From the NCBI GenBank assembly GCA_018710945.1, contig DVIW01000023.1, forward strand, positions 1 through 39,503: a stretch of 39,503 bases of DNA, read 5' to 3'. This document shows, piece by piece, positions 16,665 to 23,661 of this stretch; the first letter of the stretch is position 1; every line of letters begins with the position of its first letter. Origin of the DNA: Candidatus Aphodovivens avistercoris. Lineage in GTDB: Bacteria > Actinomycetota > Coriobacteriia > Coriobacteriales > Eggerthellaceae. Position numbers and translations under genes: made by a program. Below the pieces are notes generated by a model. The model had not been told where the DNA came from, did not search any database, and worked only from the letters and a program-made list of their open reading frames with translations.

Positions 16665-16764
16665 CGCTTCCCCTCTCCTTTTTCTTTTCCAAGGCATCGC
16701 CATGCCTTGTTCGGGAATGCGCCCGTCCCGCAGAAGGACGACGCCGCAGTCTTTCTTCAAATGA

Positions 16765-16896
16765 GGCCCGCGAGGGGTCGGGCGGGGCGGCTCGCGCGCA
16801 GTTTGCGCAGCCCCTTGGAAGCGTTCGCAGAACGCTTCATCCAGAGGGCGAGCACCTGTTTGAGCACGTGCCGCCCCGCCCGACCACTCGCGGGCC
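16765..16896. repeat. 132-bp near-perfect foldback element (structured RNA or REP/MITE-like candidate)
   Basis: The arms are 16765-16791 and 16870-16896. GGCCCGCGAG pairs with CTCGCGGGCC over 10 bp, then one G-A mismatch, then 16 further perfect pairs. The 78-base interior folds again: GAAGCGTTC (818-826 of this kilobase) with GAACGCTTC (830-838) around GCA, GCGCA with TGCGC (16796-16808), and CCCT/AGGG around the first hairpin. GAGCAC is directly repeated at 16850 and 16862. It lies downstream of purH and upstream of the acetamidase-like gene, so a minus-strand transcript from purH would run into it. Such size and branching exceed a plain terminator. Confidence 0.75.
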
Positions 16897-16918
16897 GCGC
16901 CGGCATGAAAGCCGGCGC
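16897..16918 (-). terminator. Hairpin directly after purH
   Basis: GCGCCGGC (16897-16904) and GCCGGCGC (16911-16918) form an 8-bp stem with loop ATGAAA, 8 bases after the purH stop on the minus strand. No T-run follows; instead the large foldback begins at once, so it may act as an RNA-stabilising or intrinsic termination structure. Confidence 0.5.
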
Positions 16919-16926
16919 GCCGTCTC

Positions 16927-18522
16927 TTAGTGCCGGAAGTGGCGATGGCCCGTGAACACCATGGCGATGCCGTGCTCGTCGCAGGCCTGGATGCTCTCGT
17001 CGTCGCGGATGGAGCCGCCCGGCTGGATGATGGCCGTCACGCCGTAGCTCGCCAGCGTGTCGATGTTGTCGCGGAACGGGAAGAACGCGTCGGAGGCCGC
17101 CACGAGGCCCGTCGCCTCCACGCCCATGCGCTCGCACGCCTCGTGAGCGCGCTTGCAGGCCAGTTCTGCCGAGTCGACGCGGTTCGGCTGGCCGGGGCCC
17201 ATACCGATGCCCGCATGGTTCTTCGACACGAGGATGGCGTTGGACTTCACGCCCTTGCACACGCGCCACGCGAACAAGAGCTCGTGCATCTCGTCGTCGG
17301 TGGGCTTGCGCTTGGTGGGAACGGTGAAGTCCTCGGGCTTCTCGTTCACGCGGTCGGTGCACTGGGCCAGCATGCCGCCGTCGACGCTGCGGAACTCGAT
17401 GGCCATCGGCTCGTCCACGCCGCCCGTGCGCAGCACGCGCACGTTCTTCTTCTGCTGCAGAAGCTCGAGCGCGCCCGGCTCGAAGTCAGGCGCGATGACC
17501 ACCTCGATGAACTGCTTGTTCTCATTGATGTGCTCCACCATCTCCTGCGAGACGGTCACGTTCGCCGCGATGATGCCGCCGAAGGCGCTCTTCGGGTCGC
17601 ACGCGAAGGCCTTGTCGTAGGCTTCGGCCACCGTGGCCGCCACGGCCGAGCCGCAGGGGTTCTGGTGCTTGAGGATGACCACGGCGGGCTCGTCGAACTC
17701 GCGCACGAGCGACCAGCACGCGTCGGTGTCGAGGATGTTGTTGTACGACAGCTCCTTGCCGTTGAGCTGCTCGGCGTTCACGAGGCTGTGCGGGCGGGCG
17801 AAGTCGTCCATGCGGTAGAACGCCGCGGTCTGATGCGGGTTCTCGCCGTAGCGCAGGCCCTGCTGCTTCACGAGGTGCAGATCGCACGCGGCAGGCGGCT
17901 CGGTCGGCCACTCCGCGCCCGCGCCGAGCTGGCTCTCGAGCCAGCGCGCGATGGCGCCGTCGTAGGCGTTGGTGGTCTGGAACACCTGAAGCGCCAGCTT
18001 GCGGCGGGTCTCCAGCGTGGTGGCGCCGTCGTGGGCGCGCATCTCCTCGAGGATGGCGTCGTAGCTCGCGGGGTCGGTCACCACGGCCACCGAGGCGTGG
18101 TTCTTCGCGGCGGAGCGCAGCATGGACGGGCCGCCGATGTCGATGTTCTCGATGCAGGTGTCGAAGTCGGCGCCGCTCTCCACCGTCTTCTCGAAGGCGT
18201 AGAGGTTCACCACCACCATGTCGATCATCTCGATGCCGTGCTCCGCGGCCTCGGCCATGTGCTGGGCGTTGTCGCGCTTGGCCAAAAGCCCGCCGTGGAC
18301 CATCGGGTGCAGCGTCTTCACGCGGCCGTCCATCATCTCGGGGAACTTCGTCACCTCGTCGATGGGGGTCACGGGCACGCCGCCCTCGGCGATGGCACGG
18401 GCCGTGCCGCCCGTCGAGATGATCTCCGCGCCGAACTCGTCGTGCAGAGCGCGCGCGAACTCCACCACGCCCGTCTTGTCCGTCACGGACATGAGGACGC
18501 GCTTGACTTTGGGATCTGCCAT
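16927..18522 (-). CDS. purH: Bifunctional AICAR transformylase / IMP cyclohydrolase
   Basis: A 531-residue cytosolic enzyme that catalyses the last two steps of IMP synthesis. The N-terminal IMP cyclohydrolase (MGS-fold) domain covers about residues 1-150, with [31 protein letters not shown] and [16 protein letters not shown]. The C-terminal transformylase domain includes [16 protein letters not shown], the catalytic KHQNPCG and [21 protein letters not shown]. Length and ends match the family. ATG 18522 is supported by a GGATGG site; the frame is open upstream. purN and an XdhC-like gene lie upstream on the same strand; 200 bases separate purH from XdhC, so purH may have its own promoter. Confidence 0.97.
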   Translation of the reverse strand: MADPKVKRVLMSVTDKTGVVEFARALHDEFGAEIISTGGTARAIAEGGVPVTPIDEVTKFPEMMDGRVKTLHPMVHGGLLAKRDNAQHMAEAAEHGIEMIDMVVVNLYAFEKTVESGADFDTCIENIDIGGPSMLRSAAKNHASVAVVTDPASYDAILEEMRAHDGATTLETRRKLALQVFQTTNAYDGAIARWLESQLGAGAEWPTEPPAACDLHLVKQQGLRYGENPHQTAAFYRMDDFARPHSLVNAEQLNGKELSYNNILDTDACWSLVREFDEPAVVILKHQNPCGSAVAATVAEAYDKAFACDPKSAFGGIIAANVTVSQEMVEHINENKQFIEVVIAPDFEPGALELLQQKKNVRVLRTGGVDEPMAIEFRSVDGGMLAQCTDRVNEKPEDFTVPTKRKPTDDEMHELLFAWRVCKGVKSNAILVSKNHAGIGMGPGQPNRVDSAELACKRAHEACERMGVEATGLVAASDAFFPFRDNIDTLASYGVTAIIQPGGSIRDDESIQACDEHGIAMVFTGHRHFRH

Positions 18523-18721
18523 GCTGAACCCATCCTTTCCACCCCGGTTTCTGCCCATATGGGGAAAGGATAGCAGCCCGAGCTGGAATTTCGCCGACGG
18601 AAACCGCGAGCGCACGAAAACACCCGTGCGGAGCCCGTCACCGAGCGCAGAGGAGCAGCTGCAGCGGGACGGATCGACGCAGCGGACGGCGCGCGGGGCG
18701 GAAGCGCCGCCGCAAAGCGCG

Positions 18722-19714
18722 CTACGCGCGGCCCAGGCTGGCCTCGTGCTTGGCGCGCGCCTCGGCGCTGTAGCGCTGGCGGTAGCGCACGTCCACCAGC
18801 TCCGCCACGATGGCGATGGCCAGCTCCGCCGGGCTTTTCGCGCCGAACTTCAGCCCGATGGGCCGCTTCACGCGCGCCCAGTCCTCTTCGCTGCCGCCCT
18901 TGGCCAAAACCAGGTCGTGCACCGTGTCGTTCTTGCCCTTGCAGCCCATCATGCCCACGTAGTGCGCGCCGTGCTTGGTCGCCCACACGCAGCCCTCCGG
19001 GTCGAACATGTGCCCGCGCGTCAGCACGCACACGTAGTCCTCGGGCGCGCACGCCAGATCCGCCAGCCCATCGAAGTTGCCGCCGGGAAGCAGGATGCGC
19101 CGCGCGTCGGGGAAGCGCCCTTCGCTCAGGTAGGCGGGGTCGTAGTCCACCACCGTCACCGCGAAACCCACGTGCGCGGCGAGCGCGGCCACCTCGCTGG
19201 CCGCGTCGGAAGCACCCAAAAGCCACACGCGCACCGCGTCGAACAGCGGCACGGAAAGCCACGTGAGCCCCTCGAACTGCTCGTTGTGCATGCTCGGGCC
19301 GCGCGTGGCGTCCTTCATCTGGAACTTGTCGCGGTCGGAGTACGCACGCGACGCCACGATCTCCTTCGCATCGTTGCAGAAGAACACGAGCGGCTCGCCG
19401 TCGGCTGAGCCCGCGTCGCCGTACTTCTTCGTCACCTCGTTGTCGGTGTTGAGGACCGCCTCGTCGGCGTCGTAGACGACCTTGAACCCGATCCAGGCCA
19501 GATCGCCCTCGTCCAGCGCGCAGATCGCCCGCTCGAACACGGGGATGTCGGCCTCGGTCAGCGCGGCCGCGATCGTCTGCAGATACGCCGGGGCCACGTG
19601 CTCGTTGCCTGCCAGCGCTGCCTCCGAGAAGCAGGGGAAGTCCTCCGGCGCCAGCGCAGGCACGCGCCCCGCGCGCAGATCGTCGATGATGCTCTCAAGC
19701 ACTGCCTTGTCCAT
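18722..19714 (-). CDS. XdhC/CoxI family molybdoenzyme maturation protein
   Basis: A 330-residue protein of the XdhC family, which inserts or sulfurates the molybdenum cofactor of xanthine-dehydrogenase-type hydroxylases. The N-terminal part (VASRAYSDRDKF and before) is the XdhC_CoxI domain; the C-terminal Rossmann domain has VWLLGASDAASEVAALAA, VVDYDPAYL, VCVLTRGH and YVGMMGCKGKN, then LKFGAKSPAELAIAIVAEL. An AAAGGGG site precedes ATG 19714. It sits between purN and purH. A link to purine (xanthine or hypoxanthine) oxidation is possible, but no xanthine-dehydrogenase-type subunit is in the window; the nearby molybdoenzyme is of the other (DMSO reductase) family. Confidence 0.85.
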   Translation of the reverse strand: MDKAVLESIIDDLRAGRVPALAPEDFPCFSEAALAGNEHVAPAYLQTIAAALTEADIPVFERAICALDEGDLAWIGFKVVYDADEAVLNTDNEVTKKYGDAGSADGEPLVFFCNDAKEIVASRAYSDRDKFQMKDATRGPSMHNEQFEGLTWLSVPLFDAVRVWLLGASDAASEVAALAAHVGFAVTVVDYDPAYLSEGRFPDARRILLPGGNFDGLADLACAPEDYVCVLTRGHMFDPEGCVWATKHGAHYVGMMGCKGKNDTVHDLVLAKGGSEEDWARVKRPIGLKFGAKSPAELAIAIVAELVDVRYRQRYSAEARAKHEASLGRA

Positions 19715-19771
19715 GGGCTTCTGCCCCTTTCTGCCGGAAAACCGCCCTCGCGTCCATTCGCTTCAAACCGA

Positions 19772-19777
19772 ACTATA
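19772..19777 (-). promoter_or_regulatory. -10-like TATAGT for the XdhC-like gene
   Basis: TATAGT on the minus strand, directly preceded by TG, 57 bases before ATG 19714 and just after the purN terminator. The sequence around it is the most AT-rich of this part, which supports a promoter. No clear -35 was found. Confidence 0.45.
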
Positions 19778-19796
19778 CATCATTCAGAATAAAAGA

Positions 19797-19843
19797 GCGG
19801 GCGGTTTCTTCTGCGCCCCGCTGGACGCAGAGAAACCGCCCGC
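19797..19843 (-). terminator. Strong rho-independent terminator of purN
   Basis: GCGGGCGGTTTCT (19797-19809) pairs perfectly with AGAAACCGCCCGC (19831-19843) over 13 bp; after one bulged T, CTGCG (19811-19815) pairs with CGCAG (19826-19830). On the minus strand the stem is followed by TCTTTTATT. It lies 43 bases after the purN stop, and so separates purN from the XdhC-like gene. Confidence 0.88.
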
Positions 19844-19885
19844 CGTACGCGCCTGCGACGCGCCAGCCGGAAGCGCAGCGCGCTA

Positions 19886-20500
19886 CTATGCGATATGGAC
19901 CTTGCGGTCGGCGCCCACGCTCATGCGGCCCTCGGCGATGACGCGCAGCACGCGCGGGTACAGCTCGTGCTCGACCTCGTGGATGCGCTCCTCCAGCTGA
20001 TCGACCGTCCAGCCCTCTTCCACCCGCACGGGCTCCTGCGCCACGATGGGGCCTTTGTCGTAGTCCTCGTTGGCCAAATGCACGGTCACGCCCGTCACCT
20101 TCACGCCCGCATCGAACGCGTCCTGGATGGCGTGCGCACCCTTGAACGAGGGCAAAAGCGCCGGGTGGAGGTTCAGCACGTGGTCGGGGAACGCGTCCAG
20201 CACCACGGGGGTGAGCTTGCGCATGTAGCCCGCCATCACCACGTACTCCGCGCCCGCCGCGCGCAGCGCCTCCACGATGCGCGCGTCGGCCGCCTGCGGG
20301 TCGGCGTACACCGCGCGGTTGAGCACCGTGACGGGAATGCCCGCCGTCCGCGCGCGCTCGATGCCGAACGCGTCGGGGCGCGACGACACCACGTGCACGA
20401 TCTCCACCGGCAGCGCGTCGTGCGCGATCGCGTCGATGATGGCCTGCAGGTTCGTGCCGCTGCCGGACAGCAGCACGCCGATCTTCAACGGCTCGGTCAT
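19886..20500 (-). CDS. purN: Phosphoribosylglycinamide formyltransferase
   Basis: A 204-residue enzyme that transfers a formyl group from 10-formyl-THF to GAR in the third step of purine synthesis. The N-terminal GSGTNLQAIIDAI loop binds the phosphate, LNLHPALLPSFKGAHA contains the catalytic Asn and His, and VTGVTVHLANEDYDKGPIVAQ holds the catalytic Asp and folate site. Size and ends match the family. GGAGGTTCCC precedes ATG 20500, a clear start. It is divergent from the molybdoenzyme gene, and a strong terminator follows. In many genomes purN directly follows purM; here purM is about 12.6 kb upstream on the same strand. Confidence 0.96.
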   Translation of the reverse strand: MTEPLKIGVLLSGSGTNLQAIIDAIAHDALPVEIVHVVSSRPDAFGIERARTAGIPVTVLNRAVYADPQAADARIVEALRAAGAEYVVMAGYMRKLTPVVLDAFPDHVLNLHPALLPSFKGAHAIQDAFDAGVKVTGVTVHLANEDYDKGPIVAQEPVRVEEGWTVDQLEERIHEVEHELYPRVLRVIAEGRMSVGADRKVHIA

Positions 20501-20559
20501 GGGAACCTCCTTCGGTCGGCGGCAGGCGGAGCGCGCCGCCAGGAACGCTGTTCGCATCC

Positions 20560-20565
20560 AGTATA
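20560..20565 (-). promoter_or_regulatory. -10-like TATACT for purN
   Basis: TATACT on the minus strand 60 bases before the purN start, in the 157-base gap between divergent genes. No matching -35 hexamer stands out. Confidence 0.4.
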
Positions 20566-20657
20566 GCCGCGATTCGCCCGCCCGGCCATCGACAAGGCCG
20601 CGCGGCAGGACTAGCATACGGAGCAAAGGAATCAGGGAGCGAGAATCGAGGGGGACC

Positions 20658-22748
20658 ATGCAGAAGAAGGTCATCTGCGGGCTGTGCCAGGGAGCCTGCG
20701 ACGTGGTGGTGGACGTGGAGGACGGGCGCATCGCGAAGGTCCGCGCCGACAAGGACTCGCCGCGCGGACGCCTCTGCCCGCGCGCGGCCCGCGCGCCCGA
20801 GGCGCTCTACGGCGAGGCGCGCATCCTGCACCCGATGGTCCGCGAGGGGGAACGCGGCGAAGGACGGCTGCGCGCGGTCAGCTGGGACGAGGCGCTTGAC
20901 CGGGCGGCGGAGCTCATCCGCGGCGTCATCGACCGCCACGGCGCGCGCGCCTTCGCCACCTACTTCGGGCGCGGCATCCTGGGCACGCCGGTGGCGCGCC
21001 TGCAGCGCGGCAAGGAGGCCTTCGCCGGGCGCTTGGGCTCGCCCAACGACACGTCGTGCTCGTCCATCTGCAACCTGTCGGCGAACACCATCGTGCCGCA
21101 GACGACCTTCGGCCTGGCCACGCGCCAGATGCTCTTCGACATCGAGCACGCCGACGTCATCGTATGCTGGGGCAAGAACCCCGCCTCAGACGAGGGCCCG
21201 CGCCTTCTGCTCAAGCGCATCAAAGCCGCCAAGGAGCGCGGCGCGAAGCTGGTGGTGGTGGATCCGCGCCAGACCGGCATCGGGCAGCTGGCCGACTGGT
21301 GGGTGCCGGTGCGCCCCGGCTCCGACGGCGCGCTGGCGCTGGCGCTGCTGAAGGTCATCGTGGAGGACGGGCGCTACGACAAGGACTTCGTGCGCGACTT
21401 CACGCGGGGCTTCGACGAGCTGGCCGCCTACCTGGATGCGCTTTCGCTGGAAACCCTCTCGGCGCAGTGCGGCATCTCGGTGGCGGACATCCGCGCCCTT
21501 GCCGACCTGCTGGCCTCCACCACGCGCGCCCCGCTGGTGTTCTACACCGGCATCGAGTACCAGGCCTCGGCCCTGCAGAACGCGCGCGCCATCTGGACGC
21601 TGTGGGCCATCACGGGCAAGCTGGACGCGGAAGGCGGCGTGTTCTTCCGCATGAAGGGGGTGGGGCCGTTCAAGGCGTTCTCGCTCGACGCGCTGCCCGA
21701 AGGCGCCGACGAGCCCTTCGGCGCACGGGAGTTCCCCCTGTTCTACCGATACATCGGGCAGGCGGACTTCATCCGCTTCCCCCGCGCCGTGCTCGACGAC
21801 GACCCCTACCCCGTGCGCGGCCTGCTGATCAGCGGTGGATCGCCCGCGACGACGTTTCCCGACAGCGCAACGTGGAAGCGCGCCTACGCGAAGCTGGAAT
21901 GCCTCATTGTCGTGGATCGCTTCAACACCGAAGAGTGCCGCTGGGCCGACGTGGTGCTGCCGGCGGCCAGCCTGTTCGAGACGCCGCGTCTGGCCTGGGG
22001 CCCTAACGGCGCGTTCGCGCGCGACGCGGTGGTGCCGCCGGCTGGCGAGGCGCGCAACGACGTGCTGATCATGGCGGGCATCGCCCGCCGCCTGGGAACG
22101 GGCGAGGGCCTGCCGCGCGACGAGGGCGAGCTGCGGGAATGGATGGTGGCCGGCGCGCAGACCTCCTACACCGACATGTGGACGCGCACGGTGCCCGAAG
22201 ACGCGGAGTTCCGCAAATACACCGCGGGGACGCTGCGCGTCGACGGCCAGCCCGGCTTCCCCACGCCGTCGGGCAAGTTCGAGATCGCCTCGTGCGTGCT
22301 GGCCGAGCACGGCATCGAGCCGCTGCCGAAGTACGTTGACATCTACGACTTCACCGGGCAGGACGCGCGCGAGTGGCCTTTCCTGCTGTCCACCGGCGCG
22401 CGCGACGACGCGCGCATGGGGGCGTTCGGCGCGAACATCCCCGGCATCGCGAAGCTGGACGACCCGCACGCCGAGCTGTGCGCACAGGACGCTGCGGAGC
22501 TTGGCGTAGCCGATGGCGACAAAGTGCGCGTGAGCACGGTCTACGGCAGCCTGGTGCTGCCCGTGCGCATCGCCGGCCTGGCGCGCGGCGCGGTGCACCT
22601 GCCCCACGGCGGCGGCAGCTCCTACATGCCGCCCGCCTGGCGCGACGGCAACTGCAACGACCTGGCCAGCCTGGACGCCGTGGACCCCGACACGGGCTTC
22701 GTCCTCATCAAGACGCTCCCCTGCAAGGTTGAGAAGGTCGAGGAATAG
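20658..22748 (+). CDS. Cytoplasmic molybdopterin oxidoreductase, DMSO reductase family
   Basis: A 696-residue Mo/W-bis-MGD enzyme. The N-terminus has a [4Fe-4S] motif C7-x2-C10-x3-C14-x25-C40. GSPNDTSCSSICN (128-139) matches the PsrA/PhsA-like segment that carries the metal ligand, so Cys138 is the likely ligand (Cys134 is the alternative). WGKNPASDEGP and LISGGSPATTFPDS are pterin-binding parts, and the C-terminal dinucleotide-binding domain runs from about 580, with VSTVYGSLVLPVRI. There is no Tat signal, so it stays in the cytoplasm, unlike the exported reductases of this group. No electron-transfer (FeS or membrane) subunit is adjacent. ATG 20658 follows GAGGGGG. The substrate is unknown. 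Confidence 0.87.
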   Translation: MQKKVICGLCQGACDVVVDVEDGRIAKVRADKDSPRGRLCPRAARAPEALYGEARILHPMVREGERGEGRLRAVSWDEALDRAAELIRGVIDRHGARAFATYFGRGILGTPVARLQRGKEAFAGRLGSPNDTSCSSICNLSANTIVPQTTFGLATRQMLFDIEHADVIVCWGKNPASDEGPRLLLKRIKAAKERGAKLVVVDPRQTGIGQLADWWVPVRPGSDGALALALLKVIVEDGRYDKDFVRDFTRGFDELAAYLDALSLETLSAQCGISVADIRALADLLASTTRAPLVFYTGIEYQASALQNARAIWTLWAITGKLDAEGGVFFRMKGVGPFKAFSLDALPEGADEPFGAREFPLFYRYIGQADFIRFPRAVLDDDPYPVRGLLISGGSPATTFPDSATWKRAYAKLECLIVVDRFNTEECRWADVVLPAASLFETPRLAWGPNGAFARDAVVPPAGEARNDVLIMAGIARRLGTGEGLPRDEGELREWMVAGAQTSYTDMWTRTVPEDAEFRKYTAGTLRVDGQPGFPTPSGKFEIASCVLAEHGIEPLPKYVDIYDFTGQDAREWPFLLSTGARDDARMGAFGANIPGIAKLDDPHAELCAQDAAELGVADGDKVRVSTVYGSLVLPVRIAGLARGAVHLPHGGGSSYMPPAWRDGNCNDLASLDAVDPDTGFVLIKTLPCKVEKVEE

Positions 22749-22755
22749 CGGAAAC

Positions 22756-22820
22756 CCTGGGCGCTCGCGTCAGGCGGGCGCCCAGGAGAAATCGGAGCGG
22801 GCGAACGCCGGAACGCCCGC
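22756..22820 (+). terminator. Two tandem hairpins after the molybdoenzyme gene
   Basis: CCTGGGCGC (22756-22764) pairs with GCGCCCAGG (22778-22786); then GCGGGCG (22797-22803) pairs with CGCCCGC (22814-22820). They start 7 bases after the stop. Neither is followed by a T-run, so they may terminate weakly or stabilise the 3' end. They mark the left border of the lower-GC island. Confidence 0.5.
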
Positions 22821-22861
22821 CCCGAACGTACGGGAAGTCCAAGCACCATCGAAGCAAGCGC

Positions 22862-23290
22862 CTAAGCGACGATTTTCAGATACTCCCTGCAGGTCACCGC
22901 GCGAACCGTCGATTTCCGGAAGGCGGCGGCATCGCGCGTGAGAATGAAGTCGATGTCGTTGAGCTCGGCGCAGGCGCGAACAAGGCCGTCTTCGAAGTCG
23001 GGCTCATTCGAATCGAAGGACATCAAGCACTCCTCGCCGCCCAAAGGCGCCACGGCAACGAGCCCCAGAAGCAAGCCGAGAAGCTTTCGGCCGGACGCTT
23101 CGCCGTATTGCTTCGACAAGATGTAGTACGCATCTTTGAACGACATCGCCGTGGCGAACCCAATGTCGCCGCCTCCGTTGCAGCGGGCAAGAACGTCGCA
23201 GGCTTCCTGTGATTGGGGGCGCTCTTTGCATACGGCATCCAGCAGGATGTTCGTATCGAGAAGCAGCCTTCTCCTTCTGAAATCACGCAT
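22862..23290 (-). CDS. PIN-domain toxin (VapC-like ribonuclease)
   Basis: A 142-residue PIN protein: RRLLLDTNILLDAV contains the first catalytic Asp (residue 12), SQEACDVLAR follows with the conserved acidic position, and DIDFILTRDAAAFRKS near the C-terminus holds the remaining acidic site. Such toxins cut RNA with Mg2+. ATG 23290 overlaps the antitoxin stop by 8 bases (ATGCGTGA), a common layout for toxin-antitoxin pairs and the reason for preferring it over an upstream codon at 23302. It is the last gene of the hsd island; no terminator is clear after it. Confidence 0.85.
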   Translation of the reverse strand: MRDFRRRRLLLDTNILLDAVCKERPQSQEACDVLARCNGGGDIGFATAMSFKDAYYILSKQYGEASGRKLLGLLLGLVAVAPLGGEECLMSFDSNEPDFEDGLVRACAELNDIDFILTRDAAAFRKSTVRAVTCREYLKIVA

Positions 23291-23564
23291 AGCGACCCGC
23301 AATCATGTCCTTCATTTCCTCGTCGGTCTGACTGCCCAGCCAGGTTGCTTCGGGCAGCGCCTCGCGCGCCTTCATGAACGCGCTCCAAGCATCACCCTGC
23401 ATGCCGCTTTTCTCGACGGGCTGGGGCACCTCCCCCGACTTCGCTATGTTCTCCCAAACCGTTTTTATGACCGCGCCGGGAGTGAGCCCCGCCATCCTGA
23501 TGTAAGCCTCCGCCTTTTGGACGATCCGCTCATCAACCCGTCCAGACACCACTGCCGAAGCCAT
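23283..23564 (-). CDS. RelB/DinJ-like antitoxin
   Basis: A 93-residue protein. The N-terminal part (SGRVDERIVQKAEAYIRMAGLTPGAVIKTVWENI) has the strand-helix-helix pattern of RelB/DinJ ribbon-helix-helix DNA-binding antitoxins. The C-terminal ~45 residues are polar and likely wrap the toxin. ATG 23564 follows GGAGGGACGC. An 18-base perfect palindrome lies 13 bases upstream of the start, the expected site for autorepression. The partner is a PIN-domain protein rather than the usual YafQ/RelE fold. The VapB family is an alternative label. Confidence 0.78.
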   Translation of the reverse strand: MASAVVSGRVDERIVQKAEAYIRMAGLTPGAVIKTVWENIAKSGEVPQPVEKSGMQGDAWSAFMKAREALPEATWLGSQTDEEMKDMIAGRYA

Positions 23565-23577
23565 GCGTCCCTCCAAT

Positions 23578-23595
23578 CTGTATACTTGTATACAG
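23578..23595. promoter_or_regulatory. Palindromic operator of the toxin-antitoxin pair
   Basis: CTGTATAC-TT-GTATACAG is a perfect palindrome (8-base arms, 2-base centre) between the -10 element and the antitoxin start. Ribbon-helix-helix antitoxins bind such short palindromes, usually with the toxin as co-repressor. Confidence 0.8.
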
Positions 23596-23622
23596 CATAG
23601 TGGCACAAGAGCAAGCACGCAA
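23594..23622 (-). promoter_or_regulatory. Promoter of the toxin-antitoxin pair
   Basis: On the minus strand TTGCGT (23617-23622) and TATGCT (23594-23599) are 17 bases apart. The palindromic operator overlaps the end of the -10 and the start site, consistent with autorepression. Confidence 0.6.
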
Positions 23623-23661
23623 CGGGTCACGTCGCGCCAAAGGGAACGAAGGAGGACAAGG

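Noticed and set aside
14412..16955. 847-codon plus-strand open frame opposite the thioesterase, flippase and acetamidase genes
   Set aside because: Composition is repetitive His/Gln/Arg with no motif; antisense to three supported genes.
18554..18563. CCCATATGGG palindrome upstream of purH as a regulator site
   Set aside because: A single 10-base palindrome with no second copy and no promoter elements in register is not enough.
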